Shown here piece after piece: positions 43,182 through 52,001 of a stretch of DNA of 64,000 nucleotides. The notes below the pieces were generated by a model. It searched no databases. It was not told the DNA's origin and saw only the letters and a list, made by a program, of their open reading frames with translations. The position numbers and the translations under genes are program-made. The stretch's first letter is position 1. Every line of letters begins with the position of its first letter. Origin of the DNA: CBDHHC01 sp050633205 (lineage in GTDB: Bacteria > Pseudomonadota > Alphaproteobacteria > Rhizobiales > CBDHHC01); assembly GCA_050633205.1 (NCBI GenBank), contig JBOEGA010000009.1:1-64000 (forward strand), written 5' to 3'.

Positions 43182-45311
43182 ATGACAAACTTTGACAGCC
43201 TTAAAGATACTTTTTTTGAAGAATCTGAGGAGCGGTTAACAGAACTTGAAACTGAATTGTCTCGCATCTTAGCGGAGGGTCCGGATATTGAAGGGCTGAA
43301 CGCTATTTTCCGAACAGCTCACTCCATCAAGGCCGGAGCAGCAGCATTCAAGTTCCTTGATCTTGTAAACTTTGCACATGAATTTGAAGCTGTTCTGGAT
43401 GAACTCAGAAGCAGCCAGCTGGAAGCTACCAAGGACATTTTGCACCTCATGATGGAGGCAGGTGATGTTCTTGCAAGTCTTGTTGATGCTGCCCGCGATG
43501 GCAGCTCTGTTGACCAGTCTATTGTTCAGGATGTTCAAACACGCCTGGCCGCACTGGTTAATGAAGATGGTGCCAATGATGGGCAGGAAGCGGATACTTT
43601 TGGACTGTTCGAGAAGACTGAAGATGAATCTTTTGATGAAGCCACATATGATATAGTTTTCAAACCCAAGCCAGAACTATTCCTCCATGCTAATGACCCT
43701 ATATTTATCATAAAAGAACTCCATGCGCTTGGCGATCTTGATATTCAGGTACATACAGACACGATCCCGGATCTTGAAAAGATGGATCCAGAATCTTCCT
43801 ATATGCATTGGGAGTTCCATTTAAAGACAGAGAAAAAGAAAGACCTGATCGAAGAGGTTTTTGAATTTGTCATAGATGATTGTGATCTGGAAATCCAACT
43901 TACCAGCAAAAAAGACGTAGCAGCCATTGATGAAACCGAAATTGCAGCTTCTCCCAAGAAGACTATAAATCAAAATTCGGAGATGAAGGCAAAATCGACT
44001 GCGGGTGCAGCACAGGCTTCACAGCACAAAACCAAATCTATCCGGGTTGATCTTCAGAGAATTGACAAGCTTGTTAATATGGTTGGAGAGATCGTTATTT
44101 CCCAGTCCATGCTTTCACAAATGGTAAGAAATAACAGTGGGGAAGAAAACACTGATGTCATACGTGGCATAGAGGATCTTGCTCTACATACACGTGAGCT
44201 GCAAGAGAGTGTAATGGCTGTCAGAATGCAGCCTGTGGGCTCTCTTTTTGCACGTATGCCCCGTGTCGTTCGAGACCTTTCACGCAGGTTGAATAAAGAC
44301 ATTCAGCTTGTACTCAATGGTGAAGATACTGAAATTGACAAGACAGTCATCGAAGAAATCGGTGACCCAATCAATCACCTTTTACGAAATGCTATCGACC
44401 ATGGCATCGAAACACCGGATATTCGGGAAGCCGCGGGCAAACCAAGGCAAGGGACAATTGAACTTCTGGCTGAACATCGCGGAGGCGCTATTGTCATTTC
44501 TATTAAAGACAATGGTGGCGGTATTAACCGTGAAAAAGTTCTCAAACGTGCAATTGAGAACGGCGTGGTTGAACCCAATGCTCACCTCAGCCCTTTTGAG
44601 ATAGAAAACCTTCTGTTCTCGCCAGGTTTTTCAACTGCAGCAGAAGTAACAGATATTTCCGGTCGTGGAGTTGGTCTTGATGTTGTCAGACGAAATATTG
44701 AAAATCTCGGCGGACGTGTCTCTGTTCATTCCAGACCCGGGCAGGGAACGACTTTCACCCTGATACTGCCACTTACTCTCGCAGTTCTGGATGGCATGAT
44801 CGTGAATGTGGCCAGGGAGAAATATGTAATCCCCCTGACAACCATATTGGAAAGTTTCAGACCTACAGATAAAGAGATCAACACACTTCCAGATAACAGG
44901 CAGGTTGTTTCTATTCGCGGTGAATATTACAGCCTGGTTTACCTTGGCAAAGTATTTGGAGTTCCCGGCTCGAAAAATGACCCCAGAAAGGGGCTGGTTA
45001 TTCTCGTTGAAACTGACGAGATGGGAAAAATTGGTCTCGTTGTTGATGATATTGAAGGGCAACAGCAGGTTGTCATCAAAAGTCTGGAAGAAAACTATGA
45101 TCCGGTCCCGGGTATATCAGGGGCAACAATTCTTGGCGATGGCAAGGTCGCCCTAATTCTGGACATTGACAATCTTAAAGAGCAGGAAACATACGAAAGC
45201 AACCTTTTGCCATGTGAAATGAACTCGAGGGATGCCGCTGCTCCACTACACGAACTAACTACTGAAGAACCTACAGGGAAAACGGAAACCCATATTGAAG
45301 AGGCAAGGTAA
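43182..45311 (+). CDS. cheA: chemotaxis histidine kinase CheA
   Basis: 709 residues. HPt domain at the N-terminus with phosphorylated His47 (FRTAHSIKAGAAAF), a CheY/CheB-binding region (about 155-250), dimerisation helices (RIDKLVNMVGEIVISQSMLSQM), HATPase with N box EEIGDPINHLLRNAIDHGIETPD and G boxes DNGGGINRE and GRGVGLDVV, and a C-terminal CheW-like domain (TFTLILPLTLAVLDGMIV onward). GGGGG ribosome site. cheW follows six bases later. Confidence 0.97.
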   Translation: MTNFDSLKDTFFEESEERLTELETELSRILAEGPDIEGLNAIFRTAHSIKAGAAAFKFLDLVNFAHEFEAVLDELRSSQLEATKDILHLMMEAGDVLASLVDAARDGSSVDQSIVQDVQTRLAALVNEDGANDGQEADTFGLFEKTEDESFDEATYDIVFKPKPELFLHANDPIFIIKELHALGDLDIQVHTDTIPDLEKMDPESSYMHWEFHLKTEKKKDLIEEVFEFVIDDCDLEIQLTSKKDVAAIDETEIAASPKKTINQNSEMKAKSTAGAAQASQHKTKSIRVDLQRIDKLVNMVGEIVISQSMLSQMVRNNSGEENTDVIRGIEDLALHTRELQESVMAVRMQPVGSLFARMPRVVRDLSRRLNKDIQLVLNGEDTEIDKTVIEEIGDPINHLLRNAIDHGIETPDIREAAGKPRQGTIELLAEHRGGAIVISIKDNGGGINREKVLKRAIENGVVEPNAHLSPFEIENLLFSPGFSTAAEVTDISGRGVGLDVVRRNIENLGGRVSVHSRPGQGTTFTLILPLTLAVLDGMIVNVAREKYVIPLTTILESFRPTDKEINTLPDNRQVVSIRGEYYSLVYLGKVFGVPGSKNDPRKGLVILVETDEMGKIGLVVDDIEGQQQVVIKSLEENYDPVPGISGATILGDGKVALILDIDNLKEQETYESNLLPCEMNSRDAAAPLHELTTEEPTGKTETHIEEAR

Positions 45312-45317
45312 AGTATA

Positions 45318-45893
45318 ATGTCTTTAGCCAACCAACACGAAACCAGCGATCTTCCCGGCGAGGCAAATGCTTCAATGGGCAACCTGATTGATGGAAAAAA
45401 AGATCTCGAAGAAACCAATTCTCCGGGAACTTTTCAGTATATTACTTTTACAGTGAATAAAGAAGAATACGGCATAGATATAATGTCAGTGCTGGAGATT
45501 AAGGGCTGGACAGAAACCACGAGGCTACCAAACCAACCTGATTATCTCAGAGGGGTTCTCAACCTACGTGGAGCAATTGTTCCTATAATTGATTTAAGAC
45601 ATCGTTTTGGCGGAGGACATACAGAAGCTTCAAGTATTAACGTTGTTATCATTGTATCGATAGAAGGCCGCTATATCGGAATACTGGTAGATGCAGTTTC
45701 AGATATTCTGACGGTATCAAAGAACGATATCCAGGAAGTTCCAAATGTCGATGGGTCATCCAGGGAAAATTTCCTGTCAGGCCTTGTAACACTTAATGAC
45801 CGGATGGTTGCCATTCTTGAATTAAGTCAATTAAGAGCTGGAACAGATATCGATATTGAAGATTTGTCAAAAAATTCTGACGAAGAAAATTGA
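45318..45893 (+). CDS. cheW: chemotaxis coupling protein CheW
   Basis: Adapter that links receptors to CheA. 191 residues, with a ~35-residue N-terminal extension before the domain: FQYITFTVNKEEYGIDIMSVLEIKGW, LPNQPDYLRGVLNLRGAIVPIIDLRHRFG, GILVDAVSDILTV. Ends in an acidic tail. In operon with cheA and a receptor. Confidence 0.96.
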   Translation: MSLANQHETSDLPGEANASMGNLIDGKKDLEETNSPGTFQYITFTVNKEEYGIDIMSVLEIKGWTETTRLPNQPDYLRGVLNLRGAIVPIIDLRHRFGGGHTEASSINVVIIVSIEGRYIGILVDAVSDILTVSKNDIQEVPNVDGSSRENFLSGLVTLNDRMVAILELSQLRAGTDIDIEDLSKNSDEEN

Positions 45894-45936
45894 TACATTT
45901 TGAGTTAAGTAAATCAGAGTATAGGAACTAAGTATT

Positions 45937-48663
45937 ATGTCTACAATTGAAAACTTTGGTAAGGGGCAAGGAACCCCTGAAAAAGCCAAAAACTGGAATT
46001 ATGAAAGCACTATCTTCCTTGTTGCCTTAGGAGGATTTCTAGCTCCGGTTCTCACTTTTGTCGCATCCGGACTAATCTCCGGAACACTAAACACTGTAAC
46101 CAATGCAGTTATGATTACGCTTCTTGTGGTTGAAGCAGGTCTTGTATATTACATCGCAACGCGTTTGCGCAGTGACTTTTGCGACAAGGTCAAAAACCTT
46201 GCCCAGATGATTGTAAACCCTGGTCAGGTTGAGGAGTTTTCATCCCGCTTTTCTGATACCGGAGTGATGAGTGAGTTGAAAAACTCGATCATCAAAACAT
46301 CCAAAAAACGTGCTCTGGATTCTATTGCCAAGGCAGGTCTTGATGTGTGTCAAACCAATGTCATGGTTGCAGACGAGAATATGAATATCGTCTACATGAA
46401 CAGTGAGCTTGATAAAATGCTCAGGGAAGCACAGTCAGATATCCGCAAGGATCTCCCTCAGTTTGATGCATCAAGCCTTATTGGCCAAAATCCAGATGTT
46501 TTTCACAAGAACCCTGCTCACCAGCGCGGTATGATTCAGGGGCTTAATGAAGCGTTTTCGACAGTGCTTGAACTGGGAGGCAGAAAGCTATCTCTCATAG
46601 CAACGCCTGTCTTTAATGAAGACAGAAAACGCACAGGAACTGTTATTGAATGGAAAGATCTTACTAAAGAGCTGAAAGAGAAAGCAGAGGCGGATAAACT
46701 CGCGTCTGATAATGCCCGTATTCGCGCAGCTCTGGAGGTCTGTCAGACGAATGTTATGATCGCAGATGAGAATATGCAGATTGTATATATGAACTCTGAA
46801 CTTACAAAGATGATGCAAGAAGCTGAAAGTGCGATCAGGCAGGACCTTCCAAAGTTTGAGGCCGCAAGTCTTATTGGTCAAAATCCTGATATATTCCACA
46901 AAAACCCTGCTCATCAGCGCGGTATGATTGAAAGATTGAATGATACTTTCACTACCAGACTTGAACTTGGAGGCCTGAAACTGGAGCTTATTGCAACTCC
47001 TGTCTTTGATGACAATGGAAAAAGACTTGGTACTGCAATTGAGTGGGACAACCAGACTGATATGCTGGCCAAGAAGGAAGAAGAGGAAGTTGTTTCGAGA
47101 GAAAATGCACGTATCAGATCTGCACTTACGAACTGTACTACTAATGTCATGGTCGCAGACTCTGACTTTAATATCGTGTATATGAACGATGCTCTCCAAC
47201 AGATGCTTAGAAATGCTGAAGCTGATATTCGCAAGGATTTGCCTCGTTTTGATGCATCGCGTCTTATTGGTGTGAATATGGATACCTTCCATAAGAACCC
47301 GGCGCATCAGCGTAGTATAATGGCGACTTTAACATCAACAATTGAGACCCAGATTGGTGTTGGTGGACGTAAATTCAGCCTGATAGCAAACCCGGTATTC
47401 GATAACGATAACAACCTTGAGGGTGTTGCTATCGAGTGGCAGGATATCACTCTTGAAAAAACTATTGAGGGTGAGATTGATAATGTCGTGACCGCAGTAT
47501 CAAACGGCGATTTCAATAACCGTATCGAGGAAAAAGGAAAAGAAGGTTTTTACCTTAACCTTGCCAAGTCAATAAATGGCCTGGCCGGTACGACCAAAGA
47601 AGCTGTTACTGAAGTTGCAGATGCTCTTGAAGCACTTGCCAGTGGTGACCTGACAAGACGTATTCAGAAAGAATACAAAGGATTGTTTGGGAAACTTACC
47701 ACGGATGCAAATAAAACAACTGAGCAGCTTGCTAATATGATGTCAGATATCAAAACAATGATTACTGATAGCTCGAATGCGGCAAGAGAAATATCTACCG
47801 GTACGGCAGACCTTTCTCAACGCACAGAAGAGCAAGCTTCCAGTCTGCAGGAAACAGCAGCTTCCATGGAAGAAATGTCGGCTACTGTTCAAAAGAATGC
47901 TGAAAATGCAGGCCAGGCAAACCAACTTGCCACAAGCGCAAGAGCAGCAGCAGAAACTGGCGGTAATGTTGTGAAAAGTGCAGTGGATGCGATGGACCGC
48001 ATCGAAACGTCCTCTCGCAAAATTGCCGATATCACCAGTGTTATTGACGAGATCGCATTCCAGATTAACCTGCTTGCCCTGAATGCTGCGGTGGAAGCTG
48101 CACGTGCGGGCGAGGCTGGTAAAGGATTTGAGGTCGTAGCTGCCGAGGTTCGCAAGCTTGCACAACGCTCAGCAAATGCAGCCAAGGATATTGAAAAGCT
48201 TATCGAGGAAAGCGGCTCTGAAGTTAAAGAAGGTGCCAAGCTTGTTAATGAAACCGGCTCTTCACTAGAAGAGATTGTGGGATCCATTACCCGGTTGGCA
48301 GATATTGTTGGAGAAATTTCAGCTGCAAGTAATGAGCAGTCCTCCGGAATTGATCAAATCAATACAGCGGTCACTGAAATGGATAGCATGACACAGCAAA
48401 ACTCTGCACTGGTAGAGGAAAATGCTGCTGCTACACGCTCTCTAGAAGAGAGATCCGGAACAATACTGGAGAAGGTTAATTTCTTCAAAATTGATGCCGG
48501 TCAACTGGGAATGGGACAGCCTTCCAATCCAGGTGTACAGGCTATTCAACAACAGTTGACCCAATCAGCACCTGCAATTGCAGCCCAGCAAACGAAAGCT
48601 CGAGCTGTTGCAAACGGCAGCGCCGCCCAAAAGTTTGAAGATGATGGATGGGATGACTTTTAG
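45937..48663 (+). CDS. chemoreceptor with three PAS-like repeats and C-terminal tether
   Basis: 908 residues. Two N-terminal membrane helices (about 30-75) with almost no periplasmic loop, so sensing is internal. Three tandem ~130-residue PAS-like modules follow (from about 130, 262 and 392), each with C.TNVM.AD...NIVYMN and FHKNPAHQR. Then HAMP-like coils, methylation helices (TEEQASSLQETAASMEEMSATVQKNAENA), and the signalling tip EIAFQINLLALNAAVEAARAGEAGKGFEVVAAEVRKLA. The last five residues GWDDF fit the xWxxF tether that binds CheR or CheB. The ligand or cofactor of the PAS modules is unknown. Confidence 0.95.
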   Translation: MSTIENFGKGQGTPEKAKNWNYESTIFLVALGGFLAPVLTFVASGLISGTLNTVTNAVMITLLVVEAGLVYYIATRLRSDFCDKVKNLAQMIVNPGQVEEFSSRFSDTGVMSELKNSIIKTSKKRALDSIAKAGLDVCQTNVMVADENMNIVYMNSELDKMLREAQSDIRKDLPQFDASSLIGQNPDVFHKNPAHQRGMIQGLNEAFSTVLELGGRKLSLIATPVFNEDRKRTGTVIEWKDLTKELKEKAEADKLASDNARIRAALEVCQTNVMIADENMQIVYMNSELTKMMQEAESAIRQDLPKFEAASLIGQNPDIFHKNPAHQRGMIERLNDTFTTRLELGGLKLELIATPVFDDNGKRLGTAIEWDNQTDMLAKKEEEEVVSRENARIRSALTNCTTNVMVADSDFNIVYMNDALQQMLRNAEADIRKDLPRFDASRLIGVNMDTFHKNPAHQRSIMATLTSTIETQIGVGGRKFSLIANPVFDNDNNLEGVAIEWQDITLEKTIEGEIDNVVTAVSNGDFNNRIEEKGKEGFYLNLAKSINGLAGTTKEAVTEVADALEALASGDLTRRIQKEYKGLFGKLTTDANKTTEQLANMMSDIKTMITDSSNAAREISTGTADLSQRTEEQASSLQETAASMEEMSATVQKNAENAGQANQLATSARAAAETGGNVVKSAVDAMDRIETSSRKIADITSVIDEIAFQINLLALNAAVEAARAGEAGKGFEVVAAEVRKLAQRSANAAKDIEKLIEESGSEVKEGAKLVNETGSSLEEIVGSITRLADIVGEISAASNEQSSGIDQINTAVTEMDSMTQQNSALVEENAAATRSLEERSGTILEKVNFFKIDAGQLGMGQPSNPGVQAIQQQLTQSAPAIAAQQTKARAVANGSAAQKFEDDGWDDF

Positions 48664-48675
48664 GCAATAAATACG

Positions 48676-48700
48676 GACCACACCTTGCGTGGGTGTGGTC
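48676..48700 (+). other. intra-operon hairpin between chemoreceptor gene and cheR
   Basis: GACCACACC and GGTGTGGTC form a perfect 9-bp stem with a 7-base loop in the 81-base gap. No T run. It may protect the upstream message or cause partial termination. Confidence 0.6.
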
Positions 48701-48744
48701 TGCCTTCGTGGACTTATAAATAACAGTAATATAGAGTAAAGCCA

Positions 48745-49602
48745 GTGCACCCTGAAAAAGTTATACAAAATACAAGTAGTGACCAGGAATTTGACTTCAG
48801 ACAATCTGACTTCAAAGCACTTGCCCAACTGGTATATGATCGTAGTGGTATTGTTCTTGGGGACCATAAAAAAAATATGGTCTACGGTCGCCTGGCCAAG
48901 CGCTTAAGGGAGCTGGCACTAACAACTTTCTCGCAGTATCTTGAACTACTAAAAAACAGCTCCGATGAAAGTGAAATAGAGCATCTGATTAATGCTATTA
49001 CAACAAATCTAACAAGATTTTTCAGAGAAGATCATCATTTTAATCACGTTAGAGATGTCCTGGTTCCAGAACTTATAAAAAGTAAACAACCAAAAATCAG
49101 GATGTGGTCTGCAGCCTGTGCTTCTGGCCCGGAGCCGTATAGCCTTGCTATGACGGTAAGTGATGTTCTGAAAAATTCATCGCAATTCAACTTCAAGATT
49201 CTGGCTACGGACCTGGATACAAAAATGCTGGAAACAGCACGTAACGGGAAGTACGACATTTCCATTCATAAAGACATCCCGGTTGCCTTGCGCAATAAAT
49301 TCACAACAGTGTGTGCTGATGACCGTGGCTCATTTGAGATGAATGAATCCATACGAAAGCTTATCTCTTTTAACCGAATGAACCTTATGAAAGACTGGCC
49401 TCTAAAAGGGGGACTTGATGCCATTTTCTGCCGTAACGTTCTTATTTACTTTAATGCAGAGGACAAGAGACGCATTATAGAACAACTGATTGGAAAATTA
49501 CGGGTCGGAGGATTTCTGTATATGGGACATGCAGAATCCATCATGAATCCGCCCGAGATGATAAAAAATGTCGGCCCAACGACCTATCAGAAAGTTCAGT
49601 AA
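48745..49602 (+). CDS. cheR: chemoreceptor methyltransferase CheR
   Basis: Methylates receptor glutamates with S-adenosylmethionine. 285 residues: N-terminal helical domain (FKALAQLVYDRSGIVLGDHKKNMVYGRLAKRLREL), SAM site RMWSAACASGPEPYSLAMTVSD, FKILATDLDTKMLETARNGKYD, and DAIFCRNVLIYFNAEDKRRIIEQL. GTG start; the ribosome site is weak (AGAG). cheD begins three bases after. Confidence 0.96.
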   Translation: MHPEKVIQNTSSDQEFDFRQSDFKALAQLVYDRSGIVLGDHKKNMVYGRLAKRLRELALTTFSQYLELLKNSSDESEIEHLINAITTNLTRFFREDHHFNHVRDVLVPELIKSKQPKIRMWSAACASGPEPYSLAMTVSDVLKNSSQFNFKILATDLDTKMLETARNGKYDISIHKDIPVALRNKFTTVCADDRGSFEMNESIRKLISFNRMNLMKDWPLKGGLDAIFCRNVLIYFNAEDKRRIIEQLIGKLRVGGFLYMGHAESIMNPPEMIKNVGPTTYQKVQ

Positions 49603-49604
49603 AC

Positions 49605-50237
49605 ATGGCTGCGGGAAAAGCAATAAAAGCACAGGCAAGCTCAGCCCATGAGACACCGGACATCTATTTTGACAAGAAGTTCGACTGCAGTGCCAGACGG
49701 GTTCGCCCTGGAGAGTACGCTGTTTGCGAGAAAGATCAAAAGATGCTTGTGACTATTCTCGGGTCATGTGTGGCGGTCTGCATTCGAGATCCCTTACTCG
49801 GCATTGGTGGAATGAACCATTTTCTTTTGCCTGAAGCCGGGGACAACAAATCAGGAAGCTTCGCTGATGTGGGAACACGCTATGGCAACCATGCCATGGA
49901 ACTCCTTATAAATGACATGCTGAAGCTTGGCGGAAAGAAAGACAGGTTTGAACTAAAAATTTTTGGTGGTGCCCATGTCGGCAATATGAATGTCTCGGTA
50001 GGTGCTGATAATTCCAGCTTTATTCGGGATTATATCAGTCGGGAAGGGTTAAACCTTATTTCGGAAGATCTGGGAGGAAACCGGGCGCGTAAAATTTTCT
50101 TTTTCCCGGAAACTGGCCGTGTGGCACGTTTTCTATTTCAAGCTACTTCGGACTCCAAGGTTTCACAGCGTGAGCGTGAACTCAGAAAATCCATTAAGAC
50201 TCCGAAGGTTGAGTCCGATATTGAATTGTTTGATTGA
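49605..50237 (+). CDS. cheD: chemoreceptor glutamine deamidase CheD
   Basis: Deamidates receptor glutamines and supports CheC/CheZ-type control in other species. 210 residues with KMLVTILGSCVAVCIRDPLLGIGGMNHFLLPE holding the active Cys and His, and ELKIFGGAHVGNMNVSVGADN. An N-terminal ~40-residue extension and a C-terminal DIELFD tail are beyond the core. Co-transcribed with cheR and cheB. Confidence 0.95.
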   Translation: MAAGKAIKAQASSAHETPDIYFDKKFDCSARRVRPGEYAVCEKDQKMLVTILGSCVAVCIRDPLLGIGGMNHFLLPEAGDNKSGSFADVGTRYGNHAMELLINDMLKLGGKKDRFELKIFGGAHVGNMNVSVGADNSSFIRDYISREGLNLISEDLGGNRARKIFFFPETGRVARFLFQATSDSKVSQRERELRKSIKTPKVESDIELFD

Positions 50238-50251
50238 GGTTAGTAATTGCT

Positions 50252-51313
50252 ATGAGTAAAATTGGTGTAGTAATCGTTGATGACTCAGCGCTGATAAGAA
50301 ATATGCTGACAGATATACTAAACTCTGATGCCGGCATAAATGTTCTTGGTGCTGCTGCTGACCCTTATCAGGCAAGAGATATGATCAAGGAAACCAATCC
50401 GGATGTCATTACACTTGATGTCGAAATGCCCAAGATGGATGGCCTGACATTTCTTGATAAAATTATGCGCTTAAGACCTACGCCTGTTATTATGATTTCT
50501 TCACTTACACAAAAAGGTGCAGAGACAACTTTACGTGCTCTTGAAATGGGTGCCCTGGATTATGTTGCCAAACCACAAATTGGATTACAGGCCGGAATAG
50601 AACAGATGTCCCGGGAAATAATCAGTAAGGTCAAACTTGCTGCCCGGGCAAACCTGCAAACTGCAAAACGCAAACCTGCTGCGCCAAAGCCTGGTGGCCA
50701 CTCAATCAGTTACCAGTCGACAGAGAAGATTGTTGCATTAGGTGCCTCTACAGGTGGAGTTGAAGCTATTTCCTATATTCTTGCTGAACTCCCAGCGGAT
50801 TGCCCGGCTATTGCCATTGCTCAACATATGCCAAAGAATTTTACATCAAGTTTTGCTCAAAGATTAAATGATCAGGTCTTACCAAATGTTACTGAGGCAA
50901 AGCACAAGGCACGCCTGCTCCCGGGGCATGTTTATATTGCACCTGGTGATGTTCACTTAACTGTGGCCAAGAGTGGTGCGGATTATATCTGCCTCCTTGA
51001 AGATGGCCCTTTAGTATCCGGACATAAACCCTCTGTTGACCATCTATTCTACTCTGTTGCCAAATCAGTTGGAGCAAACGCGGTTGGCGTAATATTAACC
51101 GGAATGGGTAAAGATGGAGCGGACGGTCTTTTGAGGATGCGCAATGCAGGAGCAAAAACTCTGGGACAGGACGAGGCAAGCTCAACAATTTATGGGATGC
51201 CTGGTGTAGCGATGGAAGTTGGTGCTGTAGAAAAACAGGTTTGCTTAGCTAATATGTCAGGAAGTATCCTTAAGGCATGTGGTGAGGGCTCTATACGAGC
51301 AGTTCGTGTATAA
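50252..51313 (+). CDS. cheB: chemotaxis methylesterase CheB
   Basis: Removes receptor methyl groups and carries a regulatory receiver domain. Receiver: VVIVDDSALIRNMLTDIL and TLDVEMPKMDG; esterase: IVALGASTGGVEAI with the active Ser, IAQHMPKNFTSSFAQRL with His, and ILTGMGKDGADGL with Asp. Start at 50252 (MSKIGVVIVDD) gives 354 residues; an upstream TTG at 50234 overlaps cheD and would add six residues. Confidence 0.96.
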   Translation: MSKIGVVIVDDSALIRNMLTDILNSDAGINVLGAAADPYQARDMIKETNPDVITLDVEMPKMDGLTFLDKIMRLRPTPVIMISSLTQKGAETTLRALEMGALDYVAKPQIGLQAGIEQMSREIISKVKLAARANLQTAKRKPAAPKPGGHSISYQSTEKIVALGASTGGVEAISYILAELPADCPAIAIAQHMPKNFTSSFAQRLNDQVLPNVTEAKHKARLLPGHVYIAPGDVHLTVAKSGADYICLLEDGPLVSGHKPSVDHLFYSVAKSVGANAVGVILTGMGKDGADGLLRMRNAGAKTLGQDEASSTIYGMPGVAMEVGAVEKQVCLANMSGSILKACGEGSIRAVRV

Positions 51314-51336
51314 GAACTGCTATAGGAGGAAGGTTT

Positions 51337-51930
51337 ATGCCAAACGATCCGGCATACGAAAAAAAAGAAGGCACTGCATCTCATGATCAATCTGGTTCGG
51401 AGACAGATAGCACTGACCTGCGCGAATGGATTTCCTTTGCCAAAACACAGGCTGTAACGACTGAACTATTGCAGTTTGAACTAGATGCCCTGGCAGATGC
51501 ACTGGAATATAAGGCCAAATTTATCATTGAGGCATTTGAGGAGCTTGTGGGACTAATGCACCAAAATCCACAATTTGAAAAATGCCCTGATGTAACCAAG
51601 AGCATGTCCAATATGGTAAGAAGCCTTCAATTTCAGGATATTGCCAAGCAAAAACTGGAAAATATTTCTGATGCACTTAAATCTGTGCATGGATATGCCA
51701 ATAACAAAATTACACATACAGAAGAAACACACAGGCTGGATACGAGTGAAGTGCTGTCTAACTCTGACAACATGAGCCAGGTTATTTCAGAAAGAACCCT
51801 CGCAGAAATGCGGAAAAGCATGATGAGAAACCTGGAAATGTTATCAAAGGCTGATTTTGAGAAGTTATCGCATATATCATGTGAAACAGCTTCGGAAGAC
51901 AATAATCAGGATAATGTGGAGCTATTTTAG
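51337..51930 (+). CDS. CheZ-like chemotaxis protein
   Basis: 197 residues, all-helical, no membrane segment, strong AGGAGG ribosome site. Two long helices (about 30-75 and 85-125) hold the motif RSLQFQDIAKQKLENI, with Asp101 and Gln105 spaced like the catalytic Asp143 and Gln147 of the CheY phosphatase CheZ (FQDLTGQ). The C-terminus (EDNNQDNVELF) is acidic and ends in hydrophobic residues, comparable in kind to the CheY-binding tail of CheZ. It lies between cheB and a receptor, and the operon has no other phosphatase. A phosphatase role is inferred from one motif and context. Confidence 0.55.
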   Translation: MPNDPAYEKKEGTASHDQSGSETDSTDLREWISFAKTQAVTTELLQFELDALADALEYKAKFIIEAFEELVGLMHQNPQFEKCPDVTKSMSNMVRSLQFQDIAKQKLENISDALKSVHGYANNKITHTEETHRLDTSEVLSNSDNMSQVISERTLAEMRKSMMRNLEMLSKADFEKLSHISCETASEDNNQDNVELF

Positions 51931-52001
51931 GAGACCGGATTTAAGCTGGCTGGCAAGGTACTCAGCCAGTTATACAGATACCAGGTGGGTAGAAATGAGC
52001 A

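Noticed and set aside
46588..47307. 239-residue reverse-strand reading frame
   Set aside because: Lies opposite the PAS repeats of the chemoreceptor; repeated composition keeps the antisense frame open. No ribosome site or family.
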